Below, piece after piece: positions 48,627-58,265 of a stretch of DNA of 64,000 nucleotides. The notes beneath the pieces are model-generated. The model saw nothing but the letters and a program-made list of their open reading frames with translations, did not search any database and had not been told where the DNA came from. The translations under genes and the position numbers were made by a program. The stretch comes from CAVRQM01 sp963838805. Lineage in GTDB: Bacteria > Pseudomonadota > Alphaproteobacteria > Acetobacterales > Acetobacteraceae. The stretch covers positions 1 to 64,000 of the forward strand of contig CAWISK010000002.1 of assembly GCA_963838805.1 (NCBI GenBank), read 5' to 3'. Positions within the stretch are counted from its first letter, which is position 1; every line of letters starts with the position of its first letter.

Positions 48627-49444
48627 GCGAAATCGTGGTGTTCGCCGGGCCGACGCTGCCGGCGGGCGAGGTGGAAGCGATCCTGCCCTGCCGCTGCCTG
48701 CCACCGGCACGGCAGGGCGATGTGTGGCGCGCGGTGCGCCGGCTCCGCCCATCGGTCATCGGGCTGATCGATGGCGTGTTCCTCGACGTCGCCGCGGTCT
48801 GGCACAGGGAAATCCTCTGGGCGCTGACGCAGGGCGTGCATGTGTTCGGCGCCGCCAGCATGGGCGCGCTGCGCGCGGCGGAGCTGCATCCGTTCGGGAT
48901 GCAAGGCGTGGGGCAGGTGTTCGCGGCCTACCGCGACGGCGTCTGGCCCGGCTTCCCCGAGACGTTCGAGGATGACGACGAGGTGGCCGTGGTGCATGCG
49001 CCGCCGGAGGCCGGCGGGGCTGCGCTGTCGGATGCGATGGTGGATTTGCGCGGCACCCTGCGCGCGGCCGTGGCGGACGGCGTGATCGACGAGGGAACGT
49101 GCCGCTCGTTGGCGGCGGCGATGAAGCGGCTGCACTTCCCGGATCGCAGTCTGGCGGCACTCGCTGCCGCGGCACCCGCCGGTCTGCGGGCCTGGCTGCC
49201 GGCGGGGGCGGTGCCGCAGAAGCGGCTCGATGCGGTGGCGATGCTGCATGCGATCGCCGCGTTGCGTGCGACCGCACCGCCGCCGTTTCGTCCATCCTTC
49301 CGCTTCGAGCGTGCGCTGGTCTGGGAGCGGTTCGAGGCCGAGGCGACGCGCGCCGAGCAGGCCGCCCGACACGCCGCGCTCGCCACCGCGCGCGGGCACA
49401 CGAATACGTTACGGCCGGAGGACATTGCCGCCTGGCTGGGCTAG
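48623..49444 (+). CDS. TfuA-like core domain protein, YcaO partner
   Basis: 273 residues from a GTG that overlaps the ycaO stop (GTGA). The TfuA core runs from EIVVFAGPTLPAGEVEAI to about residue 125 and includes PSVIGLIDGVFLDVAAVWHR, ILWALTQGVHVFGAASMGAL and RAAELHPFGMQGVGQVF, the family's most conserved stretch. The C-terminal half is variable, with a helical, Ala-rich tail. TfuA proteins accompany YcaO in trifolitoxin and methanogen thioglycine synthesis and are thought to supply or deliver sulfur. The pair is therefore a strong candidate for backbone thioamidation. Confidence 0.92.
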   Translation: MSEIVVFAGPTLPAGEVEAILPCRCLPPARQGDVWRAVRRLRPSVIGLIDGVFLDVAAVWHREILWALTQGVHVFGAASMGALRAAELHPFGMQGVGQVFAAYRDGVWPGFPETFEDDDEVAVVHAPPEAGGAALSDAMVDLRGTLRAAVADGVIDEGTCRSLAAAMKRLHFPDRSLAALAAAAPAGLRAWLPAGAVPQKRLDAVAMLHAIAALRATAPPPFRPSFRFERALVWERFEAEATRAEQAARHAALATARGHTNTLRPEDIAAWLG

Positions 49445-49471
49445 GCTGCGGCATTCCGGAAAGGGAACGGG

Positions 49472-50875
49472 ATGCACCACACACGATCGGGAGGCACGCG
49501 GTTCAGCCTGTTCCCGCAATATGACGAGGGCTTCGCACCCGAGGTGGTGGAGGTCAGCTCGCCCGCCGGCAGCCTTGGTCCCGGGCCGCGCGATCGCCGG
49601 ATGTACGTGGCCGACGCGCTCGGCAAGACCCGCCCGTATGCGCCGCCCGATCCGGCGCCGCCCTGGACCGGACCTGTCCACGCCCCGGCGCTGCCCGATC
49701 CAGCCGGCCATTTCGACTCGCTGCCGCCTGATACGTCGCAATTCCGCGCGGCGCATCTGTTCGGCACGGTGCGGCTGGTGCTCGACATCTGGGAACGGCT
49801 GCTGGGCGGCCCCGTGCCCTGGTGGCATCCCGATGCGTCCCACGACCTCGAATTGGTGCCCGTGGTCCACTGGGCCAATGCGCAGAGCGGTCCCGGCTTC
49901 CTGGAAACCGGCCTGTGGCCCGGTCCGGACGGAAGCCTGCAGCCGTTCTGCCTCAATTTCGACGTGGTGGCGCACGAGGTGGGCCACGCGCTGCTGTTCG
50001 GGGTCATGGGCGTGCCGTCGCCCGACCGGCTGGACGAGAGCTATCTCGGCTTTCATGAGAGTTTCGGCGATCTCGTGGCGCTGCTGAGCGCGCTGCATTT
50101 CCCGAGCGTCCGCGCCCGGCTGCTGCGACAGACCGCGGGCGACCTGTATGCATTGAATCTGTTGAACCGGCTGGCCGAAACCGCGCCGCACCAGCAGATC
50201 CGGCTGGCCTGCAACAGCACGACCATGCAAGACGTGGCGGGGCTGCGGGTCCGCGCGGATGGGAGCTGGTTCGATCCGGCCGGGCTGGGCCGCAACGCGC
50301 ACGCGCTATCGGAGCCGCTGACCGGCGTCGTGTTCGATTGTCTGGTCGAGCTGTATCAGGAGGGGCTGGTGCGACGCGGCGCGATCGGCGCCACGCATGA
50401 CGTGCGCGGCTGGAGCCGGTCCGGCGTCGCGCTCTCGCTCGGGAGTGTCCACGACGCGCACCGGCGCGCCTATTCCGGGTTCGCTGCGGCGTTCGACGCG
50501 GCGCTGCTGGACGCGCGCGACGCGGTTTCGGCGGCCCTCGTGCATGTGGTGCGCACGCTGCCGGCGGCGGGCGTGACGTTCGGCCGGGTCGCGGCGCTCA
50601 TGCTGGAGAGCGTGGCGCATGGCGGCTTCGCGTCGCGGTTCGACAGCCTGCTGGAGCTGTTCCTGCACCGCGGCATCGAGCCGCGCCCGCATCTGTGGCT
50701 CGCGCCCGTGCTGGGCCAGCGCGCGGTGCGGGCGAGCCGGCGCGGCGCGCGTGTGCTGGCGACGCAACCCGTGCCGACCTCCTGCCGCTGCGCCGATCCG
50801 GGCCATGTGGCGCTGGCACGGCGGCTGATGCCGCACGCCCACCGCTCGGCTGATCGGAATGTTTGCGTATCGTGA
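49472..50875 (+). CDS. HExxH zinc metallopeptidase (gluzincin-like)
   Basis: 467 residues, intact. The zinc motif is FDVVAHEVGHALLFG (His168, Glu169, His172), with a probable third ligand in GFHESFGDLVALL (Glu196), 24 residues later. This H-E-x-x-H ... E spacing is near that of thermolysin-type peptidases. There is no signal peptide, so it acts in the cytoplasm. The region before the motif (about 90-130) and after it (NALALSEPLTG-like) is helical; the C-terminal 150 residues match nothing I know. It starts 28 nt after tfuA behind GAAAGGG, so it is probably co-transcribed. A role in cutting a modified peptide or protein is an inference from context. Confidence 0.8.
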   Translation: MHHTRSGGTRFSLFPQYDEGFAPEVVEVSSPAGSLGPGPRDRRMYVADALGKTRPYAPPDPAPPWTGPVHAPALPDPAGHFDSLPPDTSQFRAAHLFGTVRLVLDIWERLLGGPVPWWHPDASHDLELVPVVHWANAQSGPGFLETGLWPGPDGSLQPFCLNFDVVAHEVGHALLFGVMGVPSPDRLDESYLGFHESFGDLVALLSALHFPSVRARLLRQTAGDLYALNLLNRLAETAPHQQIRLACNSTTMQDVAGLRVRADGSWFDPAGLGRNAHALSEPLTGVVFDCLVELYQEGLVRRGAIGATHDVRGWSRSGVALSLGSVHDAHRRAYSGFAAAFDAALLDARDAVSAALVHVVRTLPAAGVTFGRVAALMLESVAHGGFASRFDSLLELFLHRGIEPRPHLWLAPVLGQRAVRASRRGARVLATQPVPTSCRCADPGHVALARRLMPHAHRSADRNVCVS

Positions 50876-50918
50876 CGCGTCCGCGTATTGTCGTATCTAA
50901 CCAGAAACGGAGAGAATG

Positions 50919-51486
50919 ATGGACCTCAAGAACGAGGCCGGGCTGGGCGGGACAAACGATGACGCCGAGAACCTGACCGGGGAGACGCTGCTGGCCTGCA
51001 GCACGGTGCGCCTGTTTGGGCGGCCATTCGAGGGACTCGTCCTCCATCCGGCCAAGCTGGGGCGGCAGATCGCCACGGAGCGCAAGCCCGGCCTCGCCCG
51101 CATCTACGGGTTCAGTTGGCAGGGCAACTATTTCAAGCTGAGCGCGCCGGCCGTGTACCTGGTCTATGGTCCCGGCAAGGTGGTCGAACCGGGTACCGAC
51201 CGCGCCGAAATCGGCGCTACCGGCGTCGAGTTCAAGGACGAGTTCTTTTCGGTGGGTGTGCTGATGTGGGCCGCCTACGACGTGGACTTCGCGGTGCGCA
51301 TCGACATCACGGCGGGCTGGCTGTCGGAGATCCTGATCGCCCCGGAGGCGAGCGACGCCAGCAACATGACTGGCGTGGGCGACGGCAGCGATAGGCGCGG
51401 CTCCATTACAGGCCGACGCGGCGATGACCGGGCGGGCGGCCATGGCGGCGCGAGCGGCGATGGTGGGGCGGCCGCCGAACACTTAG
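50919..51486 (+). CDS. Protein of unknown function downstream of the metallopeptidase, one probable frameshift
   Basis: About 190 residues. The start ATG 50919 is preceded by GGAGAG; an ATG at 50916 is also in frame. The core (residues 15-145) reads well: TLLACSTVRLFGRPFEGLVL, RIYGFSWQGNYFKLSAPAVY, FFSVGVLMWAAYDVDFAVRI. It has no recognisable motif, no signal peptide and no long membrane helix. After about 51390 the frame changes: read one frame over it gives an Ala/Met-rich tail (AAMTGRAAMAARAAMVGR) and a stop at 51484-51486 that meets the converging kinase stop exactly. Uncorrected, the frame runs on as antisense of the kinase. It is the last gene in the YcaO-TfuA set, and could be a substrate or accessory protein. 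Confidence 0.55.
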
Positions 51487-52894
51487 CAGTCGGCCAGCGT
51501 CTTCGGCACGCTCTCCTCTTGCGCGCGGCGAGCCGCCAGCGCCGCCTCGATCGTCGTGCGCAGGCTGTCCGGCTCGAACGGCTTGCGCAGCAGGGGCCAG
51601 CGAATCTCGCTCAATGCAGGGATCGACGCGAGATCCCGGCCGCTGGTCAGCACGATCGCGAGGTCGGGTCGCCGACGCTCCACCTCATGCGCCAGATCGA
51701 CCCCGTTGGCACCGCCAGTCAGCAGGATGTCGGCAAGGATCAGATCGATCCGCCGGCCGTCGCTGAGTGCGCCAAGCGCCGCATCGGCGCTGGAAACCCG
51801 CGCAGCGGCGTAGTGAAACTGCGCCAGGAGGTCGAGCACCAGCGCCGCCACCTCGTCATCGTCCTCCACGACCAGGACATGCAGCCGTCGGCTGGTGCCG
51901 GCCGGCTTCGTGTCGTCCGCGGGCGTCGGGGCGACGGCGTCCGGGGACCGGGTATCGGGTGTCTCCGTGCAGCGCGGCAGCAGCAGGGTGACGGTGCAGC
52001 CCTCGCCCCATTCGCTCTCGATCCGCGCCGTTCCTCCCGATTGCACCGCGAAGCCATGCACCTGCGCCAAGCCGAGGCCGGTGCCCTTGCCCGGTTCCTT
52101 CGTGGTGAAAAACGGCTCGAACGCCCGCGCCGTGCCGCACGCCGCATTCCCGTGCCGCAATCGGCGACCGAGATGGCCACGTAGTCGCCGGCCCGCACGC
52201 CAGCCTTTGGCGCGGCATGAGTGGCGAGCGTCACGTTCCGCGCCGCGATCGTCATCGTGCCGCCATGCGGCATGGCGTCGCGGGCGTTCACGGCCAGGTT
52301 GAGCAGCGCCAGCTCCAGGCCACCCTGATCCACCTTTACCGGCCAAAGTCCGGGCTCGGCCTGCGCCTCGATGCGCAGATCGCCGCGCAGCGCGTGACCG
52401 AGCAGCATTGCCAGCTCGCTCATGCGCGGGGCCAGGTCGGCGGCTTCGGGTTGCAGGCTCTTCCGCCGGCCGAATGCCAGCAGCCGCCGTGTCAGCTCCG
52501 CACCGCGTCCGGCCGCCTGCTCGATGCGGTCGATCAATTGCTGGCGGCGCTCCTGCGTCTCCGCCCGGCGCAGCATGTGCAGCCCGCTGATCACCACGGT
52601 CAGGAGATTGTTGAAGTCATGCGCGACGCCGCCGGTGAGCTGGCCCAGCGTCTCCAGCTTCTGCTGCTGGAACAGCCGCTGCTGCGCCTCCTCGCGTGCC
52701 TTGATCTCGGTTTCGAGCCGCGCGCTGAGTTCCCGGTTCTTCCGTTGCAGGGTGGCGTTGGCGGCGAGCAGCTCACGATGGTCCGCAAGACCCTGATCCG
52801 ATTGCTCATATATGGTCTGCGCAGATTGCCGTTCGGCACGGAGCCGGTCCGACTCGCCGGGCGCCCCGGCCCGTTCGCCATTCGCTCTCGGCAT
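51483..52894 (-). CDS. Hybrid sensor histidine kinase with C-terminal receiver, one frameshift
   Basis: About 470 residues. No transmembrane helix. An N-terminal coiled-coil leads to the H-box QKLETLGQLTGGVAHDFNNL (phospho-acceptor His), the ATPase domain with N-box LALLNLAVNARDAMP, then after a shift near 52140 FEPFFTTKEPGKGTGLGLAQ (F and G2 boxes). The C-terminal receiver has LVVEDDDEVAALVLDLLAQ, phospho-acceptor Asp in IDLILADILLTGG, and the switch Lys in LLRKPFEPDSL. No input domain is recognised. Start 52894 chosen for AAGGAGG at ideal spacing; an ATG at 52900 is too near it. It converges with the gene at 50919. Confidence 0.87.
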
Positions 52895-53004
52895 GGTCAT
52901 GCCTCCTTCGCAATTGACGACGGGTGCATGGTAGCTCCGCGGGGGCTGGCCGGGCAACGTCTCTCCGGCCCGTTCGCGCGGCTGGGCAGCAGGCGCGGAA
53001 TGTT

Positions 53005-53756
53005 TCAGCGGCCTCGTTCGCGCAACCGCGCCAGCATGGCAGACGCGGCGGACGGTGCCCGAACCTTTCCCCCGCCGATGAAATAGACGAAACAATCATG
53101 GCCGCCGCAGGCCCAGGCGCGCAGACGCTTGTGCCAGGCATCGAGTGCCGTCTCCGCATAGCCGTCCGGCTCGGCCTCCGAATTGCGCTTCAGCCTCGCA
53201 TAGATGAAAGGTGCCGTTTGTTCGGCCGGCGGATAACCGTCGGCGTCCACCATCGCCCAGGCGGTGCCGTAGCGGCGCAACAGCGGTGCGACAGCGGGAT
53301 CGGCGAAGCTCTCATGCGGTGTCTCGATGGCGTGGCGCAGCGCCAGCCCATATGCTCGCGCGGCAGCAGGGCAAGGAACGGCTCGATCGCGTCCGCGTCG
53401 AAGCGGCGGGTCGGCGGCAACTGCCAGAGCATTGGCCCGAGTTTCGGACCCAGCTCGGTCACGCCGGAGTCGAGAAAGCGCGCGATGGACGGTCCTGCCT
53501 CCGCCAGCGAACGACGCCAGGTGGCGTAGCGTGGCGCCTTCAGCGAGAATACGAAACCGTCCGGCACCGCGTCGCGCCAGCGGCGGAAGCTGTCCGGCTT
53601 TTGCGATCCGTGAAACGTCGCATTGATCTCGATCGAGGTCAGCTGCGCCGCCGCGTACGCCAGTTCCTGCGCGTGCGGAAGGCCCTCCGGGTAGAACACG
53701 CCGCGCCAGGGCGGATAGGTCCAGCCGCCGATGCCGACGCGGATCGCGCCCGCCAT
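53005..53756 (-). CDS. DUF72 family protein, one frameshift
   Basis: The N-terminus IRVGIGGWTYPPWRGVFYPE and LAYAAAQLTSIEINATFHGS mark the DUF72 (YecE-like) TIM-barrel family; LGPKLGPMLWQLPPTRRFDA is another family stretch. Near 53345 a shift moves the last third into another frame: GTAWAMVDADGYPP, FIYARLKRNSEAE and GGHDCFVYFIGGGKVRAPSA. Function of DUF72 is unknown. Its ATG overlaps the stop of the upstream sugar permease gene by one nucleotide, so it is the last gene of that operon. Confidence 0.87.
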
Positions 53757-54598
53757 CAGCCCTTCACTGCGCCGGCGGTGAGTCCCTGCACCAGATAGCG
53801 CTGGATGAAGGCGAAAAACGCCACCGCCGGGATCAACGCCAGCACCGACGCCGCCATCATCTGCCCCCAATCGACCGAGAATTTGGAGACGAAGGTCAAG
53901 AGGCCCACGGCAAACGTCTTCTGGCTGTCGCTGTTGATCAGCATGAGCGCGAACAGCAGCTCGCTCCAGGCGGCGGTGAACACAAAACCCAGCGTGGCGC
54001 CGAGGCCCGGCAGGGTGAGCGGCAGGATCACTCGCCGCACCGCCTGGATGCGCCGCGCGCCGTCGATCATCGCCGATTCCTCCAGCTCGCGCGGGATGTC
54101 GTCGAAGAACGACTGCATGAGAAAGGTCGCGAACGGCGCGTTGAACGCGGTATAGACGATGATCAGCCCAAGCAGATTGTCGGTCAGGTGCAGCGCACCA
54201 AGCATCCGGTAGATCGGCGGGATCAGCATGACCAGCGGAAACATCTGCGTCAGCAGCAGCAGGAACATCACCGCCGGGCGCGCACGGAAGCGGAAGCGTG
54301 AGAAGGCGTAGCCCGCGGCCGCCGCGATGATCGTCACCAGCACGGCGGTCGCCAGCGAGACGATGACGCTGTTGCGGAAATAGGTGGGAAACGACGTCTC
54401 CAGCAGTACCGAGCGATAACTGTGCCAGGTCATGTGCGAAGGCCACAGAGCCACGCCCTCGGTGTAGAGCAGCCGTTCCGGCGTGACCGAGATCTTCAAC
54501 AGCCAGAACAGCGGGAACAGCGCGAAGATGACGTAAAGCGCGATGGCCGCGCGGTGCCCCAGCATCGGCAGCCACCTGCGTCGCGCGCGCACGCTCAT
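53756..54598 (-). CDS. Carbohydrate ABC transporter permease, MalG-like
   Basis: 280 residues from ATG 54598; six predicted helices and the EAA loop ELEESAMIDGARRIQAVRRV. MalG-like features include FMQSFFDDIPRELEESAMID-type sequence and the hydrophobic end FFAFIQRYLVQGLTAGAVKG, the typical ending of carbohydrate permeases. It overlaps the MalF-like gene upstream (4 nt). Confidence 0.92.
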   Translation of the reverse strand: MSVRARRRWLPMLGHRAAIALYVIFALFPLFWLLKISVTPERLLYTEGVALWPSHMTWHSYRSVLLETSFPTYFRNSVIVSLATAVLVTIIAAAAGYAFSRFRFRARPAVMFLLLLTQMFPLVMLIPPIYRMLGALHLTDNLLGLIIVYTAFNAPFATFLMQSFFDDIPRELEESAMIDGARRIQAVRRVILPLTLPGLGATLGFVFTAAWSELLFALMLINSDSQKTFAVGLLTFVSKFSVDWGQMMAASVLALIPAVAFFAFIQRYLVQGLTAGAVKG

Positions 54599-55521
54599 GA
54601 TGCCACCAGCAGCGAGCGGCGCAACCGCAGCACGACCAGTCCGTAGAGCAGCAGAAGCAGCAGCAATGCTGTGGCCACCGCCGAGGCGTAGCCGAAATCG
54701 AGCTTGGTATAGGCGGTGCTGAAGATGTAGGTGGCAAGCGTCTGCGTCGAATCCGCCGGCCCGCCATTGGTCATCACCCAGATCAGATCGGCGAAATTGG
54801 CGATCCAGATGGTGCGCAGCATCACCGTGATGGCGATGGTGGGCGCCAGGAACGGCAGGGTCAGGCGCGCGAATCGCTGCCATGCGGAGGCGCCGTCCAC
54901 CTCGGCCGCCTCGTACAGCTCGGCGGGAATGGCGACGAGACCTGCCAGCAAAGTGATGGCGAAGAACGGGATGCCGTACCAGACATTGGCGATGATCGGC
55001 CCGAGCATCGCCCAGCCGGGCATGGCCAGGATGTTGTCCGGCTTGTTCATGATGCCGACGGCCGCGAGCCAATGCGGCAGCGGCCCGATCAGCGGGTTGA
55101 ACAGCCACGCCCAGGCGAGGCCCGAGAGAAAGGTCGGCACCGCCCAGGGCACGAACACGATCGCCTGCACCCAGCGCCGGCCGCGGAACGGGCGGCGCAG
55201 CAACAAAGCGAGGCCGAAGCCCAGGCCGAATTGCAGAATCAGCGAGCCCAGCGTCCACTCGACCGTGTTCAGCGCCGCATGGCCGAAGGCCGGATCGTGC
55301 AGCAACTCGCGGAAATGCTGCAATCCGACCCAGCCGGTGTCGAATGGGTCGAACACCTGCACGTTGCGGAACGCATAGGACAGGCCGACCACGAGCGGCA
55401 GGAACATCACCAGCGAGAGCAGCAGCAGCGCCGGGGACAGATAGGCGAAGGGCTCGATCCAGCCGGCGGCGCGCGGCCGCCGCCGCCGGCGAAGCGTGCC
55501 GACAGCGGCGGTGGCGCTCAC
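54595..55521 (-). CDS. Carbohydrate ABC transporter permease, MalF-like
   Basis: 308 residues from a GTG that overlaps the stop of the binding-protein gene (GTGA). Six helices; VVGLSYAFRNVQVFDPFDTG is the family's first periplasmic loop, and the EAA motif is YEAAEVDGASAWQRFARLTL. Together with the MalG-like permease and the binding protein it forms an importer of the CUT1 group. No ATPase gene is nearby, so it must share one encoded elsewhere (as msiK-like ATPases do). Confidence 0.92.
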   Translation of the reverse strand: MSATAAVGTLRRRRRPRAAGWIEPFAYLSPALLLLSLVMFLPLVVGLSYAFRNVQVFDPFDTGWVGLQHFRELLHDPAFGHAALNTVEWTLGSLILQFGLGFGLALLLRRPFRGRRWVQAIVFVPWAVPTFLSGLAWAWLFNPLIGPLPHWLAAVGIMNKPDNILAMPGWAMLGPIIANVWYGIPFFAITLLAGLVAIPAELYEAAEVDGASAWQRFARLTLPFLAPTIAITVMLRTIWIANFADLIWVMTNGGPADSTQTLATYIFSTAYTKLDFGYASAVATALLLLLLLYGLVVLRLRRSLLVAS

Positions 55522-56786
55522 TTGCTGGACGCCATCGACTGCTTCTCGGCCGCGGTCAGGAACTTCGCCCACTGGTCGGCCACGTCCTGCGGCTTGCGCT
55601 GACCGAGCAGCATCTGCTGGGCAGTCGGAATCGAGATCACGTCATAGAAATAGCCGAGCTTGTCGAGCTCGGCCGGCACCGCCACCGGCACCCAGCGCGG
55701 ATCGTTCAACTCCTTGAACCAGCCGGCGAACTTGTCGCCGCGGAAGAACGCGTCCTGATCGGCGGATTTATGCGTGGGGATCACGCCCACGAACTTCGAC
55801 CAGGCGAGGTTGTTCTGCGCGTCGGAGAGCCAGGCGATCAGCTTCCATGCGGCGTCCTTGTCGGCGGTCGCATGGAACATCGCCCAGCCGGAGTAGCCGA
55901 GCGTCGGGAACGATTTGCCGGACGGGCCGAGCGGCATGGGTGCGACCGCAAAATCGTTCTTGTCCATACGCTGGGAAACGGCGATCAGCGCATCCGGATC
56001 CTGGTCAAGCATGGCGCAGGTTCCGGAATAGAAGCCCGCCACGACCTCGTTGAAGCCCCAGTTCACACTGTCCTTCGGGGCGTAGCCCTTCTGGTACAGA
56101 TCGACCATCATCTGCAGGCCCTTCACCGCCCCCGGCTGGTTGAAAGTGCTGGTGCCGTCCGGCGTGAACCAGGCGCCGGTGCCGTTCTCGGCGGACATGA
56201 ACATCTGCCAGCCGCCGAAGCCGCCCTTCGCACCGCGCAGGCAGTAGCCGTATTTGCCGTCGAGCTTCGAGACCTTCGCTGCATCGGCCATGAAATCGTC
56301 CATCGTCGCCGGCGCGTCGGTGATGCCCGCCTGCGTGAACAGCTTCTTGTTCCAGAACAGGCCGCGAATATAGAATCCGTACGGGATCATGTAGGCGGTG
56401 TGGTTCACCGAGCGCGCATATTCCAGCGTGCGCGGGCTGAGCTGCGAGGTCTCGTCCCACTTCGCCAGATACGGCTCCAGGCTTTCCAGCTCGCCATGCT
56501 TGGCATAGAGGCCGACCCAGCGTTCCGGCATTTCCACCACGTCCGGCCGGCTGCCGCCCTGGACCATGGTCAGCAGCTTTTCGAATGCCTGTCCCCAGGG
56601 CAGCGAGACGATGTCCACGGTGACGCCAGGATTGGCCTTCTCGAACGCATCCACCTGGCCTTGCAGAACCTTGGTCCGCTCGGGGCTGGTGATGACCTCG
56701 ACCAGTTGCAGCTTTGTCGCAGCCCAGGCGTGCGACGACAGCAAGGCGCCTGCCAGTACGGCCGCTGAAACCAAGACTTTGCGCAC
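55518..56786 (-). CDS. Carbohydrate ABC transporter substrate-binding protein
   Basis: 422 residues from a GTG at 56786 with GGGAGG 6 nt upstream. Signal peptide RKVLVSAAVLAGALLSSHAWA, then a CUT1-type binding protein: FEKANPGVTVDIVSLPWGQA, GGSRPDVVEMPERWVGLY, YMIPYGFYIRGLFWNKKLFT and NFAWSKF-like segments near LSDAQNNLAWSKFVGVIPTH. It delivers a sugar or oligosaccharide to the coupled permeases. First gene of the operon; divergent from hutF with 71 nt between. Confidence 0.9.
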   Translation of the reverse strand: MRKVLVSAAVLAGALLSSHAWAATKLQLVEVITSPERTKVLQGQVDAFEKANPGVTVDIVSLPWGQAFEKLLTMVQGGSRPDVVEMPERWVGLYAKHGELESLEPYLAKWDETSQLSPRTLEYARSVNHTAYMIPYGFYIRGLFWNKKLFTQAGITDAPATMDDFMADAAKVSKLDGKYGYCLRGAKGGFGGWQMFMSAENGTGAWFTPDGTSTFNQPGAVKGLQMMVDLYQKGYAPKDSVNWGFNEVVAGFYSGTCAMLDQDPDALIAVSQRMDKNDFAVAPMPLGPSGKSFPTLGYSGWAMFHATADKDAAWKLIAWLSDAQNNLAWSKFVGVIPTHKSADQDAFFRGDKFAGWFKELNDPRWVPVAVPAELDKLGYFYDVISIPTAQQMLLGQRKPQDVADQWAKFLTAAEKQSMASSK

Positions 56787-56857
56787 GATGACCTCCCCAT
56801 GGGACGCGTTGCCGCGGATATTGCGGCCGGAAGACAGCCCGTGCCAAGGGCGCCAGC

Positions 56858-58240
56858 ATGGCAAGCCCCGCAGCTTCTGTTCGCCGAGCCGGCAGTGGTC
56901 GGCGGGACAGGGTCCGCGATCGCGTGCGGGTGACGCTCGGTGCCGGCGGCGTGATCGAGCAGGTGCAGCCCGATGCCGACCCGCTGCCCGGCGACGAGCG
57001 GCTGGCCGGGCTGCTGGTGCCGGGCATCGCCAACCTGCACAGCCACGCCTTCCAGCGCGCGATGGCGGGGCTGGCCGAGCGGGCGGGGCCGGAGGGCGAC
57101 AATTTCTGGCGGTGGCGCGACGTGATGTACCGCTTCCTGGCGGTGCTGTCGCCCGAGGATGTCGAGGCGATTGCCGCCCAGCTTTATGCGGAGTGCTTGC
57201 GGCACGGCTACACCGCCGTCGCCGAGTTCCATTATCTGCACAACGCGCCGGACGGGACGCCATACGACGATCCGGCCGAGCTGTCGCTGCGCATCCTCGC
57301 GGCGGCCGAGCGGGCGCGGAATTGGCATGACCCTGCTGCCCGTGCTGTACCGGCATGGCGGGTTCGGCGGCCAGCCGGCGGTCGCCGGCCAGCGTCGCTT
57401 CGTGATGGAGGTCGATGCCTTCGCCGGATCTGTGCGCGCGCCTGACCAGCGCGGGCGAGCGCTGGGCGTGGCGCCGCACAGCCTGCGCGCCGTGACGCCG
57501 GACGAGCTTGCGCTGCACATCGCCATCGCGCGCGACATCGGGCCGGATGCCCCGCTCCATATCCACGCCGCCGAGCAGGTGCGCGAGGTGGAGGAGTGCA
57601 TTACCTGGAGCGGCGCGCGGCCGGTCGAATGGCTGCTGGATCATGCGGCGGTCGATCGCAGCGTGGTGTCTGATCCATGCGACCCACATGCTGCCGGACG
57701 AGATGGCTCGGCTCGCGCGAGCGGGGCGGCGGCCGGGCTGTGCCAGACCACGGAGGCCAATCTCGGCGACGGCATCTTTCCGCTGCGCGCCTATGTCCAG
57801 GCCGGCGGCAGCGTTCGGCATCGGCACTGACAGCAACGTGTCCACCAGCCCGATCGAGGAAATGCGCTGGCTAGAATATGTGCGGCGGCTGGAGAGCCGT
57901 GCGCGCAATGTGAGCGAGACGGAGCAGGGCCGATCGGTCGGTGCGGGGCTGGTGCGGCGCGCGGCTGCGGGCGGTGCCCAGGCATTGGGGCGCAATGCGG
58001 GCGAAGATCGCGCCAGGCAGGCTGGCCGATCTGGCGGTGTTGGACACGACCATCCGGCGCTGGCGGGACGGTCGGGCGAGGGGCTGCTGGACGGTTGGGT
58101 GTTCTGCGGCAACAGCACGCCGGTGCGCCACGTGATGGTGGCAAGGCCGCTGGGCGGTGCGCGACGGCCGGCATGTGCGCGAGGCGGAGATCACGCCGGC
58201 ATTTCTGCGGACAATGCGAAGGCTGCCGCTGACGGGATGA
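56858..58240 (+). CDS. hutF: Formimidoylglutamate deiminase (HutF), heavily frameshifted
   Basis: Amidohydrolase of histidine degradation (the five-step route through N-formylglutamate). Ordered pieces: LVPGIANLHSHAFQRAMAGL (metal His pair), FWRWRDVMYRFL, EFHYLHNAPDGTPYD, LLPVLYRHGGFGGQPA, PLHIHAAEQVREVEEC, HATHMLPDEMARLARAG, FGIGTDSNVSTSPIEEMRWL and DLAVLDTTIRRWRDGRARG, ending RTMRRLPLTG at the stop at 58240. At least five single-base shifts and a doubtful N-terminus; start approximate. No other hut genes are in the window. Confidence 0.85.
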
Positions 58241-58265
58241 GCACGAGCCTTCACCCCGGTCTCCG

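Noticed and set aside
51487..52184. Extension of the unknown protein gene beyond 51486
   Set aside because: The extra 230 residues are the antisense of the sensor kinase; the alternative frame with a stop at 51486 fits better.
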